A stretch of 11,471 nucleotides of DNA, from NCBI GenBank assembly GCA_002389995.1, contig DGRR01000169.1, positions 1,567-13,037 on the forward strand. The letters are read 5' to 3'. Positions 6,066 to 11,471 of the stretch are shown here, piece by piece. Below the pieces are notes generated by a model. The model was given only the letters and a program-made list of their open reading frames with translations. It did no database searches and was not told where the DNA came from. The stretch comes from Ruminococcus sp. UBA4383. GTDB taxonomy: Bacteria; Bacillota; Clostridia; Oscillospirales; Ruminococcaceae. Numbering within the stretch: the first letter of the stretch is position 1; each line of letters starts with the position of its first letter. A program made the position numbers and the translations under genes.

Positions 6066-8984
6066 TTATCTGTTGAGGTCAGAATTTTTTATGGGAAGTT
6101 CGGTTATATCAACAAGACCTGCATCAACAAGCTGTATAGCGGCAGCGTCCTGACCTGTTATGCCGTTTCCGTTGTCAACGATATCTCCGTTAAGACTGCC
6201 CTTTTTTGTAAGACCGTACTTTGTTGAATTTGCGAGGGACTGGAGAATTGCGACTGCATCGGATATACTTACTTTTCCGTCTACATTTGAATCGCCCCAC
6301 ATAATTTCCGAATCATCTGCAACAGCAGTAGTTGTAGTAGTAGTGGGTTCAGCAGCAGTAGTTGTGACAGCAGTTGTAGTAGTTGTTGTGGCTGTTGTGG
6401 TAGTAGTTTCAGTCACGGGTAAATCTTCTGTTATGGCAATCCATTTCTGGCAGTCATTTCCGTTGAGTTCCCATTGCTGAACATTTGCGCCGTAATCCTT
6501 GCTTGCTCCTGATACTTCGAGGATTTTTGAATCCTTTGATGAACGTGTCATAATGGTATATGAGCCGTCAAGGTTTTTGGCGAATTTAAAGAGCATTGAG
6601 CTGTCTTTTGAAGAATAAGTCTGTATGCTGAGGTTTCCGCCGTTTTCAGCACCGTCACAGCGGAGGACATAATTTTCGTCCATAAGCGAACGGATATAGT
6701 AATAATTTCCGCCCTGAGAGAAGGGGACGAGTTCCCATTTCTGGCAGTCAGCATTATTTGATTCCCACTGTTGGACATTGGAATTATCCTGCATTTCACC
6801 GTTGATTATATCCATGACAAAATCACTGTTTACATTTTTGAATGTATAGAGGAGATTTGTATTCATTTCAGTGCCGTGATTTTCGGAGGGAGTTATAAAC
6901 CAGTCCTGACAGTTTGCACCGTTTATTTCCCATTCCTGAACATTTGCACCGTAGTCGAGGCTTCCGCTTTCGATTTCGATACCTGACTGGTTATTTGAAA
7001 CTTTGGTGCGGATTTTATAAGAGCCGTCAGAATTTTTAGTGAGTCTGAATTTCTGGTTATCGTTGCCGTTGAACTGATATATAGCTATATTAGTGCCGTT
7101 TGCGGACTTTTTGCCTGTGACATCGAGGGCATAGGTCACACCGTCACCGACTTCGGAAACGATATAATAATATCCGTCACCCGCATTGAAAAGTCTCCAT
7201 GTATTCCATGTATCGGGGATATTTTCGGCATTTTCGTCACCGCCGTTCAAATCCCACTGCTGGACGTTGGTATTGTTTTCAGCGACATTTCCTGCGACTT
7301 CCATATAAAGACCGCTGTTCACATTTTTGATAGTTACGGCTGAACCGTCAGGGAAAGCAGGAGATGCATTTCTGGGAGTGCCTTTAAATTCGTCGTTTTT
7401 ATTTCCCCATATAGTCTGGTTATTGCTTCCGACTGCGGTGAACGACATGACTTTTTTACCGCTTTCGTCCTTTGCGGCGAGGAATTTTCCGTAATAGTTC
7501 TGATTTCCGATAGTGATAACGGCATCTGCCGAACCGTTTTCCTGAGACCATGTACCTGAAACTGCGCCTGAAATTTTACCGTCAGCGGAGAGAGTAATCT
7601 TTGATGAGTTATATATTTTGCTTCCCGTATCATTTCCGTGGTTGATGTATTCATAAGTGCCTGCGATGTCGGAAACTTCATAACCGCCTTCATCTATTGC
7701 ATCGAACTGATATTCATTGGGAGCGACAACGGGCCAGCCCTCAGAGTTGAACTGCATTGAATGGACTCTTACTTCATGGTATTCAGTACCGTCATCGAAT
7801 CTTGCATGATAGAAAAGATACCAGTTTCCGTCATCATCTTTAAGTACGGAGTTATGACCGCAAGCCATGTAAGCCCTGTCATTTGTACTGAATTTATAGT
7901 TGCCCATAACTTTAAGACCGTGTTCGTCAAGGTTTGAATTTGCATTCATGATGCTTGTCTTTCCTGACGGGTCAACGAAAGGACCTGTCGGATTCTTTGA
8001 ACGGTATACACGCATATTGTAACCGCCGTCCGAGAAAAGTCCTCCGAATGTCACCCAGAGGTAGTAATAACCTGTTTCTTCATTGTATTCAATGAAAGGA
8101 CCTTCGCCTGACTTATGATAACCGCCTATGAGTTTAGTGCCGAAATAGCTGTCAATCATTCTTCCGTCGGAAGTTGTTCCTGATTTGGGGTGAATACATC
8201 TGCCTGTTGCGGGGTCGATTTCGAGTGTAAATATACCGCCTGACCATGAACCGTAAACCATATACATTTTGCCGTCCGTGTCATAATAGATAGTAGGGTC
8301 GATAGCGTTGGGGAAAAGGTTGTTATTGTAATTGTTTCCGCTGAACCACTGGCTGTTGTATTCAACTTCACCGTTTGCGATAAGTTCATCAATATTAGTT
8401 GATGTATATTTTTTGTTTACAGTTCTTGAACCGCCTGTAACATACTGGTCATTACTGGTAAAGCCCGTATATATAAGGGTATCGACAAAAGTATAAGGAC
8501 CTTCGATATTTTTTGAAACTGCATAGCATATAACGGAGCGTATATATGTTGATGATGTGCAGAAATACATCACATATGCACCTTTTGAGCCGTCTGTATT
8601 GACATAATCGGGATTCCATATAACATCGGGAGCCCATACAGCATAACCGTCCTTGCAGTCCTCCATATATTCACCGCACCAGTCGAAAGCTTTTTTGAGG
8701 TTTGCGGACATATCACCAAATTCAACGTTTTTGGGGGTGGTATAGCCGTTTGTGAATCTGTTCCAGTTAAGCAAATCGTTTGATTTTGCGGCATCTACAT
8801 GAGAGCCGAACACATAATACTGCCCTGATTTGGGGTCTTTGATGATTGAGGGGTCATGCACTGAAACACGGGCTGCATTTACTGCCGCATCGGAAGTCAT
8901 AGAGGGGGAAAAGTCCGAAGCAGTGAAAAGCATAGCTCCCGACAGAATGAGTGCCGCTGCCTTTTTGATAAAGTTTTCTTTCAT
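6066..8984 (-). CDS. Cellulosomal GH43 endo-arabinanase with two ricin-type trefoils and a dockerin
   Basis: A 972-residue secreted enzyme. Residues 1-34 are a signal peptide (basic start, then a hydrophobic AAALILSGAMLF core). Residues about 40-435 form a five-bladed GH43 propeller. It has the expected catalytic base Asp44 in VHDPSI, the pKa-tuning Asp229 in AIDPTI and the catalytic acid Glu294 in SGEGPF. His377 in CGHNSV fits the calcium-site histidine. Residues about 435-535 are a small beta domain as in two-domain arabinanases such as B. subtilis Abn2, which points to alpha-1,5-arabinan hydrolysis (GH43_4/5-like). Two ricin-B/CBM13-like trefoils with QxW repeats follow (about 546-700 and 711-852), then a Thr-rich linker (858-887). 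A type I dockerin closes the protein (893-965), with loops starting WGDSNVDGKVSISDA and GDIVDNGNGITGQDA. It would attach to a scaffoldin cohesin outside the cell. Substrate choice is inferred; the architecture is clear. Confidence 0.93.
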   Translation of the reverse strand: MKENFIKKAAALILSGAMLFTASDFSPSMTSDAAVNAARVSVHDPSIIKDPKSGQYYVFGSHVDAAKSNDLLNWNRFTNGYTTPKNVEFGDMSANLKKAFDWCGEYMEDCKDGYAVWAPDVIWNPDYVNTDGSKGAYVMYFCTSSTYIRSVICYAVSKNIEGPYTFVDTLIYTGFTSNDQYVTGGSRTVNKKYTSTNIDELIANGEVEYNSQWFSGNNYNNNLFPNAIDPTIYYDTDGKMYMVYGSWSGGIFTLEIDPATGRCIHPKSGTTSDGRMIDSYFGTKLIGGYHKSGEGPFIEYNEETGYYYLWVTFGGLFSDGGYNMRVYRSKNPTGPFVDPSGKTSIMNANSNLDEHGLKVMGNYKFSTNDRAYMACGHNSVLKDDDGNWYLFYHARFDDGTEYHEVRVHSMQFNSEGWPVVAPNEYQFDAIDEGGYEVSDIAGTYEYINHGNDTGSKIYNSSKITLSADGKISGAVSGTWSQENGSADAVITIGNQNYYGKFLAAKDESGKKVMSFTAVGSNNQTIWGNKNDEFKGTPRNASPAFPDGSAVTIKNVNSGLYMEVAGNVAENNTNVQQWDLNGGDENAENIPDTWNTWRLFNAGDGYYYIVSEVGDGVTYALDVTGKKSANGTNIAIYQFNGNDNQKFRLTKNSDGSYKIRTKVSNNQSGIEIESGSLDYGANVQEWEINGANCQDWFITPSENHGTEMNTNLLYTFKNVNSDFVMDIINGEMQDNSNVQQWESNNADCQKWELVPFSQGGNYYYIRSLMDENYVLRCDGAENGGNLSIQTYSSKDSSMLFKFAKNLDGSYTIMTRSSKDSKILEVSGASKDYGANVQQWELNGNDCQKWIAITEDLPVTETTTTTATTTTTTAVTTTAAEPTTTTTTAVADDSEIMWGDSNVDGKVSISDAVAILQSLANSTKYGLTKKGSLNGDIVDNGNGITGQDAAAIQLVDAGLVDITELPIKNSDLNR
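6090..6308 (-). other. Dockerin module of the GH43 enzyme
   Basis: Residues 893-965 of the arabinanase. The first calcium loop (Asp898, Asn900, Asp902, Lys904, Asp909) is followed by AVAILQSLANSTKYG, a common Ruminococcus type I spelling. The second loop, from Asp934, has an Asn-Gly-Asn-Gly insertion and is less regular. It differs clearly from the dockerin of the pseudokinase (residues 327-402 of that protein), so the two may bind different cohesins. Confidence 0.85.
6324..6413 (-). repeat. Low-complexity Thr-rich linker tract
   Basis: About 90 bases made mostly of ACT/ACA/ACC codons encode the Thr-Ala linker (residues 858-887) between the second trefoil and the dockerin. On the plus strand it appears as GTAGTTGTAGTAG-type repeats. 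Such tracts are flexible, often O-glycosylated spacers and can change length by slippage. Confidence 0.8.
6441..7290 (-). repeat. Diverged internal repeats of the trefoil QxW units
   Basis: Related stretches at about 6441-6498, 6735-6781, 6900-6957 and 7245-7280 encode the recurring pattern NVQQWELNG-NDCQKW of the beta-trefoil subdomains. The stretches at 6441 and 6900 align over nearly 60 bases with scattered differences. This suggests the two trefoils arose by duplication within the gene. Confidence 0.7.
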
Positions 8985-9002
8985 ATGAAAACTCCTTTCA
9001 TA
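8984..9002 (-). promoter_or_regulatory. Ribosome-binding site of the GH43 gene, in a hairpin loop
   Basis: On the minus strand TATGAAA-GGAGT-TTTCATA forms a perfect 7-bp stem with the Shine-Dalgarno GGAGT as the five-base loop. The second arm includes the A of the start codon. AAAGGAG stands 7-8 bases before the ATG and decides this start. Confidence 0.6.
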
Positions 9003-9023
9003 AGATAAATATATTAAAAATAA

Positions 9024-9047
9024 GGAATACAGAGAGAGGGTTATTCC
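9024..9047 (-). repeat. Inverted repeat in the GH43 leader
   Basis: GGAATA (9024-9029) and TATTCC (9042-9047) flank 12 purine-rich bases in the roughly 85-base leader between the promoter and the ribosome-binding site. It could be a weak hairpin or a protein-binding site. No function is apparent. Confidence 0.3.
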
Positions 9048-9077
9048 ATATTTTTCGGCATAAAATCATTTTACAGT

Positions 9078-9106
9078 ATTATATCACACATGATTATTTA
9101 TGTCAA
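9078..9106 (-). promoter_or_regulatory. Consensus promoter of the GH43 gene
   Basis: Read on the minus strand, TTGACA (9106-9101) and TATAAT (9083-9078) are exactly 17 bases apart, a perfect housekeeping promoter. It would start transcription near 9071. Together with the promoter at 9216-9244 it forms a divergent pair. The stretch between them (9107-9215) is AT-rich with no gene and no clear operator. Confidence 0.85.
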
Positions 9107-9215
9107 GTATTGTACAAAAAAACAAATATATAATCGGATATTTTGTAATAATATTTTATGTACCTGATGAACAGAACTCTTCAAATATAAATGACTGGGA
9201 GTTTTCAAAAAACTG

Positions 9216-9244
9216 TTGACATTTTTGTGAAAATATATTATAAT
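9216..9244 (+). promoter_or_regulatory. Consensus promoter of the alpha/beta-hydrolase gene
   Basis: TTGACA (9216-9221) and TATAAT (9239-9244) are separated by 17 bases, matching the consensus at all twelve positions. Transcription would start near 9251, leaving a leader of under 30 bases. The AAAACTGTTGAC sequence over the -35 element is shared with the pilin promoter at 3416-3444. Confidence 0.87.
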
Positions 9245-9278
9245 TTTATTATATAAATTACAATGAAAGGTCGGTACT

Positions 9279-10049
9279 ATGAAGATAAAATTATTCGGAG
9301 ACAAGAACAATCCCGCAATTGTTCTTATACACGGTATGTTTTGCGATTACAATTCTGTAATGCACTTTGCAAAGTATTTGCAGGACGACTTTTTCCTCAT
9401 ACTCCCCACGCTTGACGGACATTATCCTGATTCAAAGGATTATACAACCGCTTCAAAGCAGGGCAGAATATTGACTGTTGCACTTGAAAAAATGGAACTT
9501 GACAAAATAGCCATGATACACGGAACATCAATCGGAGCTGTTGTTGCCCTTGAAATGGCTAAGGTATGCCATATTCCCGTTGATAATTATTTTTTTGATG
9601 CAGGTTCTTTCTATCGTTTTACGGGTGCAGTAAAAAAATTTACATACAACAGATTATTGAAATTTTCAAACAATCTGAAAAATTCAACTGTTGACGAGGT
9701 TATGCATGAAAAATTCGTAAACTGGTTCTGCGGTGATAATCCTGAAAATTATGCCGATATAATCCGTATAGCCACTAATACTCTAAGTTTCATGACAGAA
9801 AATACCATAAAAAATGCAGCGGAAAGCTGTTATAATTGTCATCTTCCGAGTATTGAAGATGAAATCACAGAAAAATTCCTTTTCCATTTTTCATACAGAG
9901 AACCTGCCCACAAATGCAAAAAGCGTCTTGAAAGCAAATATCCGCTCGCACGTTTTTCGGGTTATCAGGGCAAAAATTACTGCGGATTCCAGATGAATGA
10001 GCCTGAGAAATACGCAGAATACCTTAAAAACATAATAAAAAGTTCATAA
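9279..10049 (+). CDS. Alpha/beta-hydrolase fold protein, possibly catalytically impaired
   Basis: A 256-residue cytoplasmic protein without signal peptide. The fold is shown by IVLIHGM (14-20, oxyanion region) and the nucleophile elbow HGTSIGA (81-87), with Ser84 in Gly-x-Ser-x-Gly. Near the C-terminus the usual Gly-His before the last helix should align with NYCGFQMNEPEKYAEYL (233-249), but Tyr234 appears where the catalytic His is expected. Glu208 (SYREPA) may sit at the acid position. The triad may therefore be incomplete, or another His may serve. The substrate is unknown. It is transcribed alone from a perfect promoter, and AAAGG (9266-9270) is the likely ribosome-binding site. It is convergent with the pyruvate formate-lyase operon and shares its terminator. 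I recognise no closer family. Confidence 0.82.
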   Translation: MKIKLFGDKNNPAIVLIHGMFCDYNSVMHFAKYLQDDFFLILPTLDGHYPDSKDYTTASKQGRILTVALEKMELDKIAMIHGTSIGAVVALEMAKVCHIPVDNYFFDAGSFYRFTGAVKKFTYNRLLKFSNNLKNSTVDEVMHEKFVNWFCGDNPENYADIIRIATNTLSFMTENTIKNAAESCYNCHLPSIEDEITEKFLFHFSYREPAHKCKKRLESKYPLARFSGYQGKNYCGFQMNEPEKYAEYLKNIIKSS

Positions 10050-10051
10050 AA

Positions 10052-10078
10052 AAACCACCGCATTTTCAGCGGCGGTTT
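10052..10078. terminator. Bidirectional terminator between the hydrolase gene and the pyruvate formate-lyase operon
   Basis: AAACCACCGC (10052-10061) pairs with GCGGCGGTTT (10069-10078) around a seven-base loop. The one irregular pair is an A-C mismatch in plus-strand RNA but a G-U pair in minus-strand RNA. On the minus strand the stem is continuous with a run of seven U; on the plus strand only AAGTTTTAATT follows. It is thus better suited to terminate the minus-strand operon, while still serving the hydrolase gene. Confidence 0.83.
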
Positions 10079-10087
10079 AAGTTTTAA

Positions 10088-10327
10088 TTAAAGTGACGAA
10101 TGGAAAGTTCTTGAAATAACGTCGTCCTGCTGTTCTTTTGTAAGCTTTACGAAATTTACTGCATATCCTGAAACTCTTACAGTGAGCTGTGGATATTTTT
10201 CGGGGTGAGCCTGAGCATCGAGGAGAGTTTCTCTTGTGAACACATTTACATTGAGGTGATGACCGCCTTTTTCAACGTAACCGTCAATGAGTTCGATGAG
10301 ATTATCAATCTGTTTTTCGTTTGCCAT
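10088..10327 (-). CDS. grcA: Stand-alone glycyl-radical domain of pyruvate formate-lyase (GrcA-like)
   Basis: A 79-residue protein equal to the last part of an ordinary pyruvate formate-lyase. LIELIDGYVEKGGHHLNVNV (10-29) and HPEKYPQLTVRVSGYAVNF (41-59) match the C-terminus of that enzyme. Gly54 in RVSGYAV is the glycine that carries the stable radical (Gly734 in E. coli). It ends in QQDDVISRTFH, as the full enzyme does. E. coli GrcA (YfiD) and a phage T4 homologue are known stand-alone versions that repair a full-length enzyme. Here the neighbouring large chain lacks this domain, so I infer an obligatory subunit placed on the large chain and activated by a radical-SAM enzyme (PflA), which is not in the window. 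AGGAGG at 10339-10334, six bases before the ATG, is an ideal ribosome-binding site. Confidence 0.92.
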   Translation of the reverse strand: MANEKQIDNLIELIDGYVEKGGHHLNVNVFTRETLLDAQAHPEKYPQLTVRVSGYAVNFVKLTKEQQDDVISRTFHSSL

Positions 10328-10333
10328 AATAAT

Positions 10334-10339
10334 CCTCCT
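10334..10339 (-). promoter_or_regulatory. Strong ribosome-binding site of the glycyl-radical subunit
   Basis: AGGAGG on the minus strand, six bases before the ATG, is a full match to the anti-Shine-Dalgarno sequence. The 83-base gap to the previous gene (10328-10410) is AT-rich and shows no convincing promoter or terminator. The gene is probably read from the operon transcript but translated independently and strongly. Confidence 0.8.
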
Positions 10340-10410
10340 GTTTTTTATTGTTAATTTATATTTAATAATTACAGCCGATTAATTTGAATTACACGTTCGG
10401 GATTTTGAAT

Positions 10411-10623
10411 TTAATCTTCATCATCAACAGCGTTTTCAGTAGGCTGACAGCAAGCACCTTTTATGCCTGAGCAGTCTGTACTTCTGACAGTATTGACTGT
10501 AATGCCGCCGTCACCTGACTGAATATTGACATGACCGCTTCCCTGAGCCATGAGAGCGTCTATCAAATCAGCGAGTTCTTCGGGGTTGTCTGCATTTTTG
10601 ATTATATCGGGATTAATATTCAT
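10411..10623 (-). CDS. Small Cys-containing protein between the pyruvate formate-lyase chains
   Basis: A 70-residue protein that I do not recognise as a named family. Its ATG overlaps the stop of the large chain by one base (TAATG), indicating translational coupling; AAGGAA lies nearby upstream. Residues 16-34 (ELADLIDALMAQGSGHVNI) align without gaps to residues 9-27 of the glycyl-radical subunit, with 7 of 19 identical by eye, including Leu-Ile-Asp, Gly and His-x-Asn. It has no RVSGYA radical loop. Instead it has DCSGIKGACCQP (50-61) with Cys51, Cys58 and Cys59, and an acidic tail. I infer a diverged copy of the start of the radical domain, perhaps a structural cap, assembly or redox partner. 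The Cys-Cys pair recalls the Cys418-Cys419 pair of the enzyme, but this may be chance. Operon placement supports a real gene. Confidence 0.72.
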   Translation of the reverse strand: MNINPDIIKNADNPEELADLIDALMAQGSGHVNIQSGDGGITVNTVRSTDCSGIKGACCQPTENAVDDED

Positions 10624-11471
10624 TATTCTTCTTCCTTGAGTTTGTCGAGGTCTATATCTCCGACGAATACCTGCATATCCTTGCCGAGGGCATCGGGGAC
10701 AATTGAGAAAGTATTTGATATACCGTCCTGAGCGTGGCGGAAGGGGATTTTAGCAACAGATGAGAGTGAAGCAACTGCGCCATGAGTATCTCTGCCGTGC
10801 ATGGGGTTGGCACCGGGAGCGAGCGGAACGCCCTGTTTTCTGCCGTCAGGTGTATTACCTGTCTTTTTGCCGTAAACAACATTTGAAGTTATAGTGAGAA
10901 TAGACATTGTAGGAACGCTGTCACGGTAGGTATGGTGTTTTCTTATGCAGTCCATAAATCTGCGGACAACAGTAACGGCTATATCGTCAACACGGTCGTC
11001 ATTGTTTCCGTATTTCGGGAAATCTCCTTCAACTTCATAGTCAACAACGACATTTTTAGCGATATCAATTACATTACCTGCTTTGTCCTTGATTTCGATA
11101 TCCTTTCTTATTGGTTTAACCTTAGCGTACTTGATAGCTGAAAGTGAATCGGCTACAACGGAAAGACCTGCTATACCCGTAGCGAAATAGCGTTTTACAT
11201 CTCTGTCGTGGAGAGCCATCTGGAGTCTTTCATAGCTGTACTTGTCGTGCATATAGTGGATAACATTGAGGGTATTTACATAAAGACCCGCAAGCCATTC
11301 CATCATATCCATATATTTTTCCCATACGTCATCGAAGTCGAGGTATTCGGTATCGACAGGTCTGTACTTAGGACCTACCTGAATACCGAGTCTTTCGTCA
11401 ACACCGCCGTTTATAGCGTATAAGAGACATTTAGCGAGGTTAGCTCTTGCACCGAAGAACTGCATTTCCTT
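10623..11471 (-). CDS. pflB: Pyruvate formate-lyase catalytic chain lacking the glycyl-radical domain (5' end outside window)
   Basis: The last 282 residues of formate C-acetyltransferase, which converts pyruvate and CoA to acetyl-CoA and formate. The reading frame runs off the right edge; the visible part begins Lys-Glu-MQFFGARANLAK, about eight residues after the expected catalytic Cys-Cys pair (418-419 in E. coli). Diagnostic stretches are YAINGGVDERL, IHYMHDKYSYE, GIAGLSVVADSLSAIKYAK, YGKKTGNTPDGRK, NPMHGRDTHGAVASLSSVAK and DGISNTFSIVPDALGKD. Ordinary family members continue here for about 85 residues through the radical glycine. This chain instead ends with about 17 unrelated, partly acidic residues (MQVFVGDIDLDKLKEEE) and a stop. 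The missing domain is encoded separately at 10088-10327. The gene is first or early in a minus-strand operon with the two small genes. Confidence 0.95.
   Translation of the reverse strand, partial: KEMQFFGARANLAKCLLYAINGGVDERLGIQVGPKYRPVDTEYLDFDDVWEKYMDMMEWLAGLYVNTLNVIHYMHDKYSYERLQMALHDRDVKRYFATGIAGLSVVADSLSAIKYAKVKPIRKDIEIKDKAGNVIDIAKNVVVDYEVEGDFPKYGNNDDRVDDIAVTVVRRFMDCIRKHHTYRDSVPTMSILTITSNVVYGKKTGNTPDGRKQGVPLAPGANPMHGRDTHGAVASLSSVAKIPFRHAQDGISNTFSIVPDALGKDMQVFVGDIDLDKLKEEE

Noticed and set aside
6160..6480. Plus-strand frame of 106 codons rich in Val
   Set aside because: It is the antisense of the Thr-rich linker and dockerin; the Val runs come from reading ACN codons backwards.
9107..9215. 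Inverted bases AACTC/GAGTT (around 9175-9205) as an operator between the divergent promoters
   Set aside because: The arms are only five bases and about 20 bases apart in AT-rich DNA, so this is within chance.
10623..10625. Stop of the large pyruvate formate-lyase chain as a frameshift or sequencing error
   Set aside because: The missing domain does not resume in another frame just after the stop. An intact small gene begins at TAATG, and the radical domain has its own start and strong ribosome-binding site.

Overview
The window looks like chromosomal DNA of a low-GC, strictly anaerobic, plant-fibre-degrading member of the Oscillospiraceae, most likely a Ruminococcus of the R. albus / R. flavefaciens type. 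Three things point there: two proteins end in type I dockerin modules with the calcium-loop pattern common in Ruminococcus cellulosomes, one of them on an arabinan-degrading enzyme; a pilin-like gene of the kind this genus uses at its surface; and a fermentative pyruvate formate-lyase locus. This assignment is inferred from protein content; no marker RNA gene is present.

Layout. (1) 1-3370, plus strand: a polytopic membrane protein of unknown role (probably DUF6688), then, 13 bases later, a type IIA topoisomerase A subunit of the ParC/GyrA superfamily with an atypical quinolone-site residue and no visible GyrA box. (2) 3416-6061, plus strand: a consensus promoter drives a type IV pilin-like protein. 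An intrinsic terminator follows, then a membrane-anchored pseudokinase whose outer part is a dockerin, then a 22-bp hairpin, then a PnuC-type vitamin transporter that ends inside a bidirectional terminator. (3) 6066-9106, minus strand: a secreted GH43 arabinanase with two ricin-type beta-trefoils, a Thr linker and a dockerin, under its own perfect promoter. (4) 9216-10049, plus strand: an alpha/beta-hydrolase fold protein with a perfect promoter but an apparently missing catalytic His. (5) 10052-11471, minus strand: the 3' half of a pyruvate formate-lyase gene whose product stops before the glycyl-radical domain, a 70-residue Cys-containing small protein starting at TAATG, and a 79-residue stand-alone glycyl-radical domain with a very strong ribosome-binding site, closed by a terminator.

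Two arrangements deserve most attention. The first is the split pyruvate formate-lyase: the chain carrying the active-site cysteines (just outside the window) lacks its radical glycine, which sits on a separate small protein. Between them lies a small protein that resembles the start of the radical domain but has lost the radical loop and gained a Cys-Cys motif. The second is a pseudokinase-transmembrane-dockerin protein next to a pilin. Its domain order would link a non-catalytic cytoplasmic kinase fold to cohesin-bearing proteins outside the cell. Functions proposed for both are inferences from domain content and order.
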